Below are positions 22,901 to 32,300 of a stretch of DNA of 64,000 nucleotides, piece by piece. The DNA comes from Strongyloides papillosus (taxonomy: Eukaryota; Nematoda; Chromadorea; Rhabditida; Strongyloididae): positions 62,001 through 126,000 of the forward strand of contig SRSI01000018.1 in assembly GCA_005656395.1 (NCBI GenBank). Direction: 5' to 3'. A program made the translations under genes and the position numbers. The notes under the pieces are model-generated. The model did no database searches and was not told the DNA's origin. It was given only the letters and a program-made list of their open reading frames with translations. Each line of letters starts with the position of its first letter. Position 1 is the stretch's first letter.

Positions 22901-23968
22901 CAATTCCATCAACTTGGGCATTTAAGTGATAGAAAACTTCTTAACAAAATTATTTATTGCAAATTATGGTGGCCGAAAATAGCTGAAAGTTGCCGTCAAT
23001 ATTACAACAACTGTAACATCTGCAGTTCCAACCGCTACAATAAACACGATAGGAAGAAACACTTAAAAATCAAAGCAAATCACCCTCTCCAACTTGTTCA
23101 AATGGATCTACTACACTTAGATAGAGATGAAACAGGCAAAAAGTATGTTTTGACTATGATTGACCAATATTCCGGATTTTTAATGACCAACAGCCTCATC
23201 ACAAAAGAAGCTGCTGAAATTATCCAATGTTTAGAACACAATTTTTCAATCTTAGGCGTCCCTCACTCCATTCTTGTTGATCAAGGCACTGAATTCAAAA
23301 ATATCGCGATGTCAACACTTGCAGATCATTTCAAAATAGAATGTCTCTTCAGTGACGCAGGAAACGCTAGAGACCATGGTAAAATTGAAAACATCAACAA
23401 GACAATCCGCAATACATTGAGAAAGATGCTAGCACATTCTAACTGGTCAGAAAAACTATCAATTGTCACTTATGCTCCCAACACTTCAACCGTTAGAAAG
23501 CACTCCAACCTCACACCATATGAAATACTTCTGGGAAGAAAGCCAAGACTACCCATTGGTGTCCCTGTAAGCCAATATTATGAAAACTACAAAGAAGAAT
23601 CAATTGAAGCTTATACTCACAGACTTCAAATGAGACTTAATGAAATAGCTGAAATTTTAAAATCTGAACTTCCCGGACAACAACAACAACAACCACTTCA
23701 CGATTTTAAGGAGGGGGAGGAGGTATATGTCAGACATAGAAAGCAAAATAAAGATTTTAAGTTTAGAAATTATGGCCCCGTAAAAATCATTGAAGTCGAT
23801 CCAACCCACTTAAAAGTTATGCGCATGAAATCTAAGAAAACTGAATGGATCCACTATCTTCGCTGTGTCAGAATTGACCGTCAACCAAAGCATACCAAAG
23901 ATGCCCCTAAGTTAGGCTCCAGATACGGATCAACTCTTCAATTGTACTTCACTATACTTATAACTTAA
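19922..23968 (+). CDS. Gag-Pol polyprotein of the Ty3-type element
   Basis: One frame of 1348 codons starts at ATGGGAAAG, the first ATG in frame after the primer-binding site. In order: a gag region; a C-x2-H-x4-H-x4-C zinc-knuckle variant near residues 267-280; a protease with MDNGS near 326, where D-S/T-G is usual; and a reverse transcriptase with LTIDYTKLN, SKIDLSGGYHQ, MGLTNA and FFDDDII near 638. Ribonuclease H follows (HIDGSKIG near 787, ITEIEML and TDH). The integrase has an H-H-C-C finger (HQLGH...CNIC near 1000-1035) and a catalytic triad QMDLLH, LVDQGTEF and KIENINKT, with 35 residues between the last two. The order RT-RNaseH-integrase assigns it to Ty3/Metaviridae. No envelope gene is present. 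The frame has no break. The protease motif change is the only doubt about activity. Confidence 0.93.
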   Translation: MGKNKKRKGENPDDDFSLSVSSMKHELKALREEIHNIRELKSSTPIRGGPKPALFQSTDVNGAPEALISTLHLSIIVQRLQTLPQIDGSENLENIADTLIKAQQIVKLLPTLDEQTENYSIILKGKALRTFNRILKESPPSLMEAIESLKNSIWRTERRNFIAIKAVINQKVRQEKMTIQQFAIDIEDNVESGFQPLSEDAKSLMKSLLFKNGLRNPQTINAITHLKNTDFDELVEAANNFESSKRKPSSPRSSTPIKPDNWKADDPCYIHKTSKHSNLQCMVQKAPRAESHQKETRVCTKENDTKTGELKYIETLLNGTKFIAQMDNGSNNNICDFETFEELRKQHIVNDSDLRLERERIRGIASNAETISKFQCRLEFMGTNVEAEFNIIKNFPNPLIGTLTLDALGIKNVKDGKEIKFLSAYKPTSKTTHYAVSNTQIEQLNKEYDEIFINSVEELKYDPNNPKKSMKIEVNSSEVFKGTPRHYPPKVRNLLIKLISTFRQNGIIRLSTSPYSSPPVVIVKKHDEDGNPSEIRLTIDYTKLNNITIKQNMPTENIETIIDDIGNKTILSKIDLSGGYHQFNLEEESKKYTAFAINGNLYEFNTVAMGLTNACAFFQSQMNTIFETPINNNFMRIFFDDDIIYSNTIDEHVLHLKQIYEICKLNKIYISRPKSEYCKTSMEYLGREIGNNQHRLTDKRIEAIQALQLPTNSKETQRLLGATEGFRRYIENYGTLLKPLTKYLKCNDFPLRLPQTAIDSFNELMRRISSKPVLTTFDYNSKSIPELHIDGSKIGISAIHLQDGKAVNYSSRQITDTERRYSITEIEMLALVYGINKNSIYLRYKPFHIITDHIALQYIGSAVSESARIERLFSKVRHSFTFKIIYKPGRLHYLPDWLSRQPNQNEQAKEIQLDPTTNYSTYSATIENTKYKLPEEDEIMQPIVDALNSNDNIPKRLQHKIGQFFIKQKELFKRGNKTNLKYVEPSKREIIMEQFHQLGHLSDRKLLNKIIYCKLWWPKIAESCRQYYNNCNICSSNRYNKHDRKKHLKIKANHPLQLVQMDLLHLDRDETGKKYVLTMIDQYSGFLMTNSLITKEAAEIIQCLEHNFSILGVPHSILVDQGTEFKNIAMSTLADHFKIECLFSDAGNARDHGKIENINKTIRNTLRKMLAHSNWSEKLSIVTYAPNTSTVRKHSNLTPYEILLGRKPRLPIGVPVSQYYENYKEESIEAYTHRLQMRLNEIAEILKSELPGQQQQQPLHDFKEGEEVYVRHRKQNKDFKFRNYGPVKIIEVDPTHLKVMRMKSKKTEWIHYLRCVRIDRQPKHTKDAPKLGSRYGSTLQLYFTILIT

Positions 23969-24006
23969 TATTATCTTGTTGTTATTATTGTCTTTAAATG
24001 CGGGGG

Positions 24007-24094
24007 TGCAAATGGGTCTCAAACAGATTGTTAAACCCATATCCCATTTGTTAATTTAATAAAAATTACTTCTCTCTAATTCTAGGATTTTGCA
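24007..24094 (+). repeat. 3' LTR of the Ty3-type element
   Basis: Identical by eye to the 5' LTR over all 88 bases and directly preceded by the polypurine tract gcggggg. Confidence 0.93.
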
Positions 24095-24989
24095 GATCCC
24101 CCTTTCCATGCTGACAGAGAATTAAATACGTGCCCAGTGCTTATACCATAAGTCAATGTTTTGATTGAAGAGTTGTTGTAAAAATAAACTATATTTTCAT
24201 TCGCATATTTGTCAGCATGTTTTTGTGCTTCGTCAGCTAAATCAGAATCAAGAGTAAGATTTGGTACTTGATGTTTAAGACGCAAGTTATTAATTTTATC
24301 TAATATCTATTAAATATTGATAAAAAAGTTTAGCCAACATACAAGAATTTTCCATATTTGAAATTTATCAGGTTTTGGTGTTGGTTTTGGTTTAGTTTTA
24401 CTTTTTTTAGATGTAGTTACAGTACTTGTAGATGTAATTATTCTTCGTGTGGCTTTACTTGAAGTAGCTTTCTTTGCTGATGTTGCAGGTTTTTTGGTTG
24501 TAGTTCTGGATGATGGCTTTGCTGGAGGTTTAGTTGTTTGGTTATATGAAGGTTTTCTAGCTATAGTCTTTGTAAGTATTCTAGTTGTTGGTTTCACAAC
24601 AGATGGTTTCCCCATTGTAGGTTTCATAGCTGATGGTTTTGAAGTTGAAGGGTTTTTTTTTACTATTTTTCACTAAAACACTTATTTATTTATTTTTCCC
24701 TTCTTTTCCATAAGCTTGTCGTTTTTTAAGATATTTATTTTCACTATTTCCACTTATAGAATGAATCAAAGAGTCTTATTTGTTGAAATTTTTTGAAGAA
24801 AAATCATTTTGTATAAAATTTAACAAAGCACTATCGCCATTTCCTGCATTTATCTTTAATGCATAATGTTGAAGAGATAAAATAGAAAAAATGATAGAAG
24901 TAATATAATAATTACTGTAAAAATTATACATTTTTAGTTTTCAATTAAAATTTTTTAAAAAAAATCACTATATTGTTGCTTTTATTTAC

Positions 24990-26795
24990 TTAACCAGCCT
25001 TATACGCTCCTTCGGCAGGTCAGGGCTGGTCCACAGCGCATATTTTTTATAAAAGCATTTTTATACCAAATTATTAATCAAAGTATGTGTATACAAAAAT
25101 TGTTTTATTAAATTCACACTATGTTGTTTAGTATTAAATTCCTCGGTCGAATACTTTGACCCCTGCCGCAGCGACGTTTTTCTAAACTCGTAAGATACCT
25201 ATTTGAAGCTAATAAAAGTTTATGAAATCCCCTATAATGCAATGTACATGCTATGTAGAAGTAGATTATTTAAAAAAAATTTTTAAAATTTCCAAAAATG
25301 GAAATTTTTTTTTGGAGCCTTATATCTCAAAATTATAACAGATGACCTTATATATAACCTATATATTCTGAAAGCTCTTGATCTCCTCTACAAGAATATA
25401 CTAATATCATATCAAAGTTTCTATCCAGTTTTTAGATAATTAGTTTTAAATTAATTACCCATGTTTTTTCAATATTTTTGTAATTAAAAGGCAATTTTTA
25501 AAATTATTAGAACTCAAAAATTGTTTTTACATAGATTACATTTTATAGTATATTTAAAATAATAAAGTTACTGCAAAATACTATCTATAAATGATTGTTT
25601 TAGTCAAATATTTTAAGTAATAATTTTTAGAGAAAAACATTTTAAAACTTCTAATTATGAAATTTTTTAAGCTGATATTTGTATATTACAATCAGATCAA
25701 GCTTTAACTATATATATTTTTATTATTTCTTTCCAAATAAGGTATTTCATGCTATAGCTTGAACACATCTCAAATGTGCTCTACTATACCTCAAAATCAT
25801 ATAATAATATTTAGATTTTCTATGTAAAAAACAATTTTTTAGCACCTTAAGAAGTTTTCCAATGCTAAAACCAAAGTATTTTATCATTTTTTAAAAGTGA
25901 AAGTCAAATTTTTTTTCAATATAAATAAATCATTTAAGGAATTTTTCTTTACTTTTAACTTATTTACATAGTTTATAATATGTATTTAAAGAATTTTCAC
26001 GTTCTAATGATTTTAAAAATTGTCTTTTAATATCAAAAATATTGAAAAAACATGGGTAATAAACTTTAAAACTAATTATCTAAAAACTGGATAGAAACTT
26101 TGATATGATATTGGTATATTCTTGTAGAGGAAATCAAGGGCTTTCAGAATATATAGGTTTCATATAAGGTCATCTGTTATAATTTCGAGATATAAGGCTT
26201 TAAATAAAAATTTTTCAAAAATGGAAATTTTAAAATATTTTTTAAAATAATCTACCTCTACACAGCATGAACAATGCCCTGTAAGAGTTTCATAAACTTT
26301 TATTAGCATCAAATAGGTATTTTTTTAAGTTTAGAAAAACGTCGCTGCGGCAAGGGTCAAAGTATTCGACCGAGGAAACAACATTGTGTGAATTACGTAT
26401 TTATGGAGAAATAAAATAACCGGCAATACATTTTTATAACACATTAATATAGGAATTTTTTCTGAGTTTAAGAATCATTTTATAATGTTTGCCTTTACTG
26501 AAACTGAATAGTTTAAAAAATTCATCCAACAACAGAATTTTTTTTATATCCAAAAGTTAAATACAAATGAATATTTGAATCAATTCAAGTGAGTATTTAA
26601 ATGACTTTTCATTACAATTTTGAAATTGATATAAACAATTCAATGTCATTCTTTTGTTAATTACATATTTACCTTAATTTTACAAATATATAAATGAAAA
26701 AAGATCAAAACAATTAATACCTAAAAATAACTTTTTTCGTTTTTAGTCTACAAACTTCGTTGTAGTTTTCATATTTTATGGCAGTCTTTGATGTA
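24990..26795 (+). repeat. Dispersed repeat R1, copy 2, split by a foldback element
   Basis: The left part (24990-25114) and right part (26391-26795) match 6121-6640 in order. The copy starts with the same GC-rich hairpin segment (ccagcc...ggctgg). It begins only 57 bases upstream of the SCP 7 start codon, so it displaced or removed that gene's promoter. Confidence 0.65.
25115..26390. mobile_element. Long foldback element, arms of about 500-600 bp
   Basis: The left arm from CACACTATGTTG and the right arm ending CAACATTGTGTG are inverted copies. The GC-rich words cctcggtcgaatactttgac and gcagcgacgtttttctaaac lie near each outer end. Pairing continues inward through catgtttttt, atccagtttttagataatta and ctgttataatt, so nearly the whole element can fold on itself. 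AATT flanks both ends and may be the target duplication. There is no coding frame. It splits repeat R1 at a site that is continuous near 6235. Confidence 0.8.
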
Positions 26796-27185
26796 TGAGA
26801 AAAATATTTAAGTTATTTTGTTGCTGTTTCCTTCCAGTAGATTAATAAATACCTTTATTTAACCAACCAATAAAACTATAATAAATAACCACATAGGAGA
26901 ATTGTTATTACTAATAACGTTTCACTTACTTATTATAACTCAACGATCTCTTAACAAACTCCAGAGATTCCTTACTTAAGATTAAACACCCCTAGTTTGT
27001 CTAAAATATTAAATAATTATTAAAAAATATCAAACACATCTTAAAATTATATGGTTAACAATTAAAATAACTTATTATGTAAGATTATAGAAGTTTTAAT
27101 TCATTTTCCCAAATTCATCTATTTCTCTATTGTTTTAAAACTACAAAATAATTCCGTAACGAAAACAAATTTAAACTCTATTAAT
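26796..27185. other. AT-rich insert of unknown origin within R1
   Basis: The R1 sequence is continuous around 6625 but interrupted here by about 390 bases containing gttgctgtttccttccag and agattaaacacccctagt. No inverted ends or coding frame were found. Confidence 0.35.
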
Positions 27186-28640
27186 TTACTTATGTACTAA
27201 ATTTAGTTTTATTTACTTTAAATAACTTTGAGAAGGTTATAACATTAGAAAATTTTAATTTTTACTAAAAAAATGGTCGTCACCTTTTGATTCATTACTT
27301 AATTCATTTTTTTAATCTTTTTGATATTAAGTTTCCTATTTATTCCATGCTTGTATCTGTCAAATGAGTTATAAATCATAAAGTTCTATTAACTTTTAAA
27401 AGAGTTATTTTTGGAACAAAACTATGCAAAATGTGTCTAAAAAGTGGCGTTTTTTTGGACATAACTTGATTAATTGTGGACCAGAAGTTTTGTAATTTAT
27501 TTTTCCCCTTTATGTTGAAAAAAAAATACATCTGATAACTATTTAATCATAATAAATAATCAAGTTTAAAAAGAATTATGTCTGGAACAAAATTGATTTT
27601 TACAAAATAAATAGAAAAAAGCAGGAAAAATAACACTAAAATTGGCATAAATCATTTTTTAGATAAGCTGTAAACTTCGCAATGATTTTATTTTTTAAGT
27701 TAAATTTAAATCTATATAAGCAAACCATATTAACTTAATTTTAGCAAGTTTCCATTAAATAATAACTCTTTGACTTTTTAATTTTCGTTAAAAAAATAGT
27801 CATCACTTATTGACCCATACTTATCCGATTCTTTTTCAATATTAATGCTGTTATATTTCCCCTTTATTCCTGACTTGTAACTTTCAAATGAGTCGTAAAC
27901 CATAAAATTTTATTTACATTTAGAAAAGTTATTCGAAAGACAAAACTATACAAAAACGTGCCCAAAAAAGTGATGTTTTTTAAACATAACTTGGTCAAAT
28001 GTGGTCCAAAAGTTTTGTAACTTATTTTCTCCTTCAAGTTGAAATAAAATACATTAAACGACTTTTTGACCATAAAAATTGATCAAGTTTGGAGAGAGTT
28101 ATTTCTGGGACAAAATTAATTTTTTACAATAAAAATGAAAAAAAAGTGAAAATGTTGGCATTCAAATTAACATAACTTCTTTCGTTGTTAGGCTAAAAAA
28201 CTTCGTTAAACTCTTATTTTTTAAGTTAGACGTAGATCTATATAACAGATTTTACTTTATTTGTTTTTATAAAGTCATGACTAAGTTGTAACTAATTAAC
28301 TTTTAAGATTTTTTTCAAAATAATTATCACTTTTTGGTTCATACCTTGATCAGTTTTTAATGAATTTCTATAATATTGCGTTTTCTTTCTATTCTGGAAT
28401 TGTATCTTTTAAATGACATACTATTCAAATTATTTTATTAACTTTAAAGAAAGTTATCCTCTGAATAAAACCATACTAAAAAAGGGGTCAAAAAAAGGTG
28501 TTTTTTAAGAATAACTTGGCAAAATTTTGGCCAAAAATTTTTAAAACTTGTCCAGCCCCTCTAGTTAAAAAAAACACATTTTTTGACTATTTACCCATAA
28601 AAATCGGTTGAATTTGAAAAGAGTTATGAGAGAGAAAAAT
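27186..28640 (+). repeat. Degenerate tandem repeat of about 525 bp, second array
   Basis: The gtgttttttaa or gcgtttttttgg word stands near 27448, 27973 and 28498, which gives a period of about 525 bp. The order of words is the same as at 6840-8538. The two arrays, with the R1 copies before them, look like one duplicated spacer about 2.5 kb long. Confidence 0.65.
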
Positions 28641-29061
28641 TTTGTTTTCTTATTTCTTTTTATTATGGAGAAAGAAAGAATGTTATTTTTGTTTATCTTA
28701 AAGCGAATTAACAAATTTGATGAAATTGAAAAAAAGTGTTAAAAAGAGAGACGGACTAGAAGATTTTAGATAGAATTATTAATTTTTAGTTAGTAGATTT
28801 TTAGCATTGTTATATATTTCTCTAAAAAGTCGTCCAAATAAACTTTATAGAAAAATCATATTTTTTAAAAATTTTATCTATGGATAAAAAATGTATAAAA
28901 AAAACGTAATGTGTTAATTTAAATACATAGATTTTATTATAAATAAAAATTCTATACTTTCATTCGTTATTATTATTCATTAATATGTAAGTACATTTTT
29001 TTATCACATTAACAATATCTTAGAATAATTTTTATCAATTTATGTTTTCGAGTATTCATTT
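28641..29061. other. AT-rich spacer 3' of SCP 8
   Basis: No coding sequence or clear repeat is seen apart from short A/T runs. Confidence 0.4.
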
Positions 29062-30139
29062 TCATGGTCTAAGAACATTTTCCCGATATTGTCCTGGAAT
29101 GTTTCCTTTGGGATAAAAAAAGCATATAAAAGTAATTACTCTATTCGAATCTGTTACACTAATACCACATCCAATTTCCTTAGATGAAACCCAAACTAAT
29201 TGAGCAAAATCGCGAGGAACAGTTGCTTCATCAAGATTTTCATAATCGATTTTTTCTGCTCCTCTAGTCCAGTAACTTTTAAGATTAAATTCATCTTCTG
29301 GTGGTGCAACACCGAACGTGAATCCAACTGATTTTTCATCGATACCACCATTTATAAGTCTTGGTATATCAGCAATTCTTTGTGCTTGGTTAGCTAAGGT
29401 ATTATTAAGAGTAAGATTTGGTGCATGGTGTTTACGACGTAAATCATTAATATCACTTATTAACTGTAAAATATTAATGAAAATAATATAGTCAACTCAC
29501 TTTAGATTTCAAATGGGCATATTCATCAGGTTTTGGTGTTGTTTTTGGTTTAGTTCTACGTTTTCTCGTTGTAGTTACCGTACTTGTAGATGTAGTTATT
29601 TTTGGTGTGGTTTTACTTGGAGTAGTTTTCTTCGTTGGTGTTACGGTTTTTTTGGTTATAGTTTTAGATGATGTTTTAATTGTTCGCTTAGATGAAGGTT
29701 TTTTAGCTGTAGTTGCTTTTGTTGTAGATTTTCTACTTGTAGTTAGTTTTTTTGTAGTTCTTCTAGTTGTTGTTTTCCTAACTTGAGGTTTTAGAACTGG
29801 AGGTTTAGGTTTTAAAGATGGAGGTTTTGGTCTTGAAGACGGAGGTTTTTTAATTGGAACTTTTGTTTTACTCTTTGTCTTTATAGCCCTTTTTTGTTTA
29901 TATTGGTCTCTTTTTTTATCAGTTTGTCGTTTTCTTATATACTTACTTTCATTAATTTCACTTATAGAATGAACAATAGAATTTTGATCAATAAAATTTT
30001 TTGAAGATAGATCATTTTGTACTAAATCTATTGATGGACTTTTGAAATTTTCTACATTTTTTTCTAATGCATAATACTTAGAAAATAACATAAATAAAAT
30101 AATAAATTTAATATAGTAACTATTATAAAGAATATGCAT
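29062..30139 (-). CDS. SCP/TAPS (CAP-domain) secreted protein 8
   Basis: Exons 30139-29501 and 29463-29062 flank a 37-base intron with donor GTGAGT. They encode 346 residues. Exon 2 was recognised from its splice site and frame. The signal peptide and pro-region (QNDLSSKNFIDQNS...YIRKRQ) are followed by a shorter linker of about 140 residues ending TPKPDEYAHLKSK, shared with SCP 9. The CAP domain has RRKHHAPNLTLN, RDFAQLVW, KEIGCGIS and CFFYPKGNIPGQY. The last motif, with Tyr before PKGN, sets genes 7-9 apart from genes 1-6, which have Ser. Confidence 0.87.
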
Positions 30140-30253
30140 TTTTAGTTTTAATTTAAAATTTCATAAAAATTCATTATATTTCTGTTTTTATTTACATAAG
30201 ATCGAAAATACGTTGTTTGATCATCAAAAGTAAATTATAACATTCGAAATGAA

Positions 30254-30307
30254 GACAGATGTAAAAAAATATTTATATTCAAAGTGTTATTACTTATATA
30301 GATATTT
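30254..30307 (-). promoter_or_regulatory. Conserved upstream block of SCP 8 with TATA-like core
   Basis: A TATATAAGTAA core is followed on the minus strand by poly-T and ACATCTGTC. It lies 115-168 bases upstream of the start codon. The middle part has diverged from genes 1-6. Confidence 0.48.
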
Positions 30308-31045
30308 TCAATATAGGCGAGTGTAGCATTTTTTTAATCCAAAAATTAAAGTTACAACTTACTGATTTGATATGTAAATAAGGATATCGTTATTATTTTT
30401 TGTTTAACCATTCAATGTTTATGTCTTTGCTTGGCTTTGACTACACTTTCAAAGGATTTACCAAACAATTTTAGATAAAATATTTATTAATTTATTCATT
30501 TTTCCGTATTTAAAAGCTTAATTCTATCATTTTTTTAATACATTTTGTAAACTGATTTGAAAATGGTTTATCAAAAACGTATTACATTCCTAAATTTCAA
30601 TATTACTTCTACTACTAGAAACTTTATTATATAGATTGAGATATTTATCACTTTTATAAAATTAGCATCACATGCTTATGGGTAAGAAAGATCAAACTGA
30701 AGTTTAAAAAAACTATTCTTAAGATGTAACTTAATTTTCTAAAATCAAAAACTATCTTTACTATTTATCTTATCTGCGATTGGAGAAAATACTTATACTG
30801 CTTAATTATTTATTAAATTTGAAGAACATAAATAAAAGTTCTATTTAAATCTACTATAGTTTTTATAGTTATTTTTTTTAGGTTATAAAAAATGTACGAG
30901 AAAATAAAAATATAATGCAGTTATTTTGATGCATCTGTTTCAATCACAAATAAAAAATGATTTACACTTTATTAAAACTCACTCATATCTGATTGAAATT
31001 TTAATGATATCATATTGAGAATATGCTTAAAAAATTTTTATAAGC
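30308..31045. repeat. Type-II SCP spacer
   Basis: About 500 bp here resemble 32301-32830 upstream of gene 9 and 18990-19330 upstream of gene 6. Shared words include gattgagata.ttatcact, ctagaaactttattat and agaaagatcaaactgaagttta. There is no GC-rich motif as in spacers A-E, and no gene. Confidence 0.5.
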
Positions 31046-32132
31046 TCACATATTTTTATTTTTTTTTCTTTTCTCCGGTTTAACATTTTCACTATATTGT
31101 CCTGGAATATTCCCTTTGGGGTAAAAGAGGCATAAAGTAGAAATACCTTTATTTGGGCCATTATTTCTAATACCACATCCAATATTTGTAGTCGCAATCC
31201 AAACTAGTTGGACAAATTTTGCATAAAAAGGATTTTTATCAAGATTTTTATAATCGTTATCTTCTGGTTTATAACCCCACTCTAATAAAGGATTAAAATA
31301 CATTTCTGATGGTGCAAAATTGCGCAAATATCCAACTGATTTATTAACAGTTTCTTCAGGTATAATTACTGGTTCATCAATAAATTTTTGTGCTAGGTTA
31401 GCTAAAGTGGTATCAACAGTAAGATTTTTTGCTTGATGTTTGCGACGTAAATCATTAACATCACTTATTAACTGTAAAATATTGGTGAAAAAAATATAGT
31501 CCACTCACTCTAGATTTCAAATGAGCATATTCATCAGGCTTTGGTGTTGTTTTTGATTTATTTATGCGTTTTCTAGTTGTAGTTACCGTACTTGTAGATT
31601 TAGTTATTTTTGGTGTGGTTTTACTAGGAGTACTTTTCTTTGTTGATATTACAGGCTTATTGGTTGTAGTTCTAGATGATGGTTTAGTTGTGGGTTTAAT
31701 TGTTCGAGTAGGTATAGATTTTCTAGTTGTAGTTACTTTTGCTGTATTTTTTCTAGTTGTTATTTTCACATTTGAAAGCTTCCTAGTTGTATGTCTTGTA
31801 AGCGGAGGTTTTGAAGCTGGAAGTTTAGGTTTTGAAGGTCTTTTACCCTGAACGTTTGTTTTACTCTTTGTCTGTGTAGCACTTTTTTGTTTGATTTGCC
31901 TTCTTTTGTTATCAACCTGTCGTTTTCTTAGATATTCGTTTTCAATGTTTCCAATTATAGAATGAATCAAATTATCTTGACTAATGGAATTATTTGAAGA
32001 TAAATCATTTTGTATTAAATCTAATGATACACTACCTTCTCTTCTTGCATTATTTTCTAATGCTCGATATTGAAAAAATAGTATAGATAAAATGATAAAT
32101 TTAAAATAATATTTACTCTGAAAAATATACAT
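31046..32132 (-). CDS. SCP/TAPS (CAP-domain) secreted protein 9
   Basis: Exons 32132-31509 and 31471-31046 flank a 37-base intron with donor GTGAGT and give 349 residues. The signal peptide starts MYIFQSKYYFKF. The pro-region ends YLRKRQ and the linker ends TPKPDEYAHLKSR. The CAP domain has LRRKHQAKNLTVD, AKFVQLVW, NIGCGI and CLFYPKGNIPGQY. The TQ of the CAP signature is VQ here. It is the most upstream gene of the array on the minus strand. The C-terminal tail is short and basic (PEKRKKNKNM). Confidence 0.88.
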
Positions 32133-32247
32133 TTCTAGTTTTCATTTGAAATTTCAAAAAAATCTATTATATATTTGTTTTTATTTACTTAATATCAAAA
32201 AAATGTTTTTTTAATTATCGAAAGTAAATTTTAACATTTGAAAACTA

Positions 32248-32300
32248 GACAGATGCAAAAAAATATTTATATCAAGAGGATTCTCAGTTATATAGATATT
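32248..32300 (-). promoter_or_regulatory. Conserved upstream block of SCP 9 with TATA-like core
   Basis: On the minus strand the block reads AATATCTATATAACTG, then poly-T and GCATCTGTC, 116-168 bases upstream of the start codon. Confidence 0.5.

Larger units (their letters stand above)
19815..24094 (+). mobile_element. Ty3-type LTR retrotransposon, complete, 4280 bp
   Basis: Two identical 88-bp direct repeats bound the element (19815-19902 and 24007-24094), each starting TGCAAATGGG and ending GATTTTGCA. The host sequence GATCC is duplicated on both sides (19810-19814 and 24095-24099). TGG stands directly after the left repeat, followed by tgaacccgacgtg, a plausible tRNA primer-binding site. 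GCGGGGG stands directly before the right repeat as a short polypurine tract. A single long ORF fills the inside. Identical repeats and an open ORF indicate a recent insertion. The base composition is clearly less AT-rich than the surroundings. Confidence 0.95.
19601..24931 (-). pseudogene. SCP/TAPS relic 7, broken by stops, frameshifts and a retrotransposon
   Basis: The start codon is at 24931. The first 50 codons read like the paralogues, but the CAA of the usual INQDS is TAA, a premature stop near 24780. Another stop and frame change follow near 24680-24700. The linker is then open (down to 24343), and a 36-base intron leads to exon 2 at 24306. The CAP exon is cut at AWKGG by the Ty3 element at 19815-24094 and resumes at 19810. 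At least two further frame changes (near 19750-19770 and 19728) separate FTQLIW from NGCGISDKN and CLFYPKGNIPGQY. The conserved upstream promoter block is missing because repeat R1 begins 57 bases before the start codon. The CAP end is of the FYPKGNIPGQY type shared with genes 8 and 9. Confidence 0.9.
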
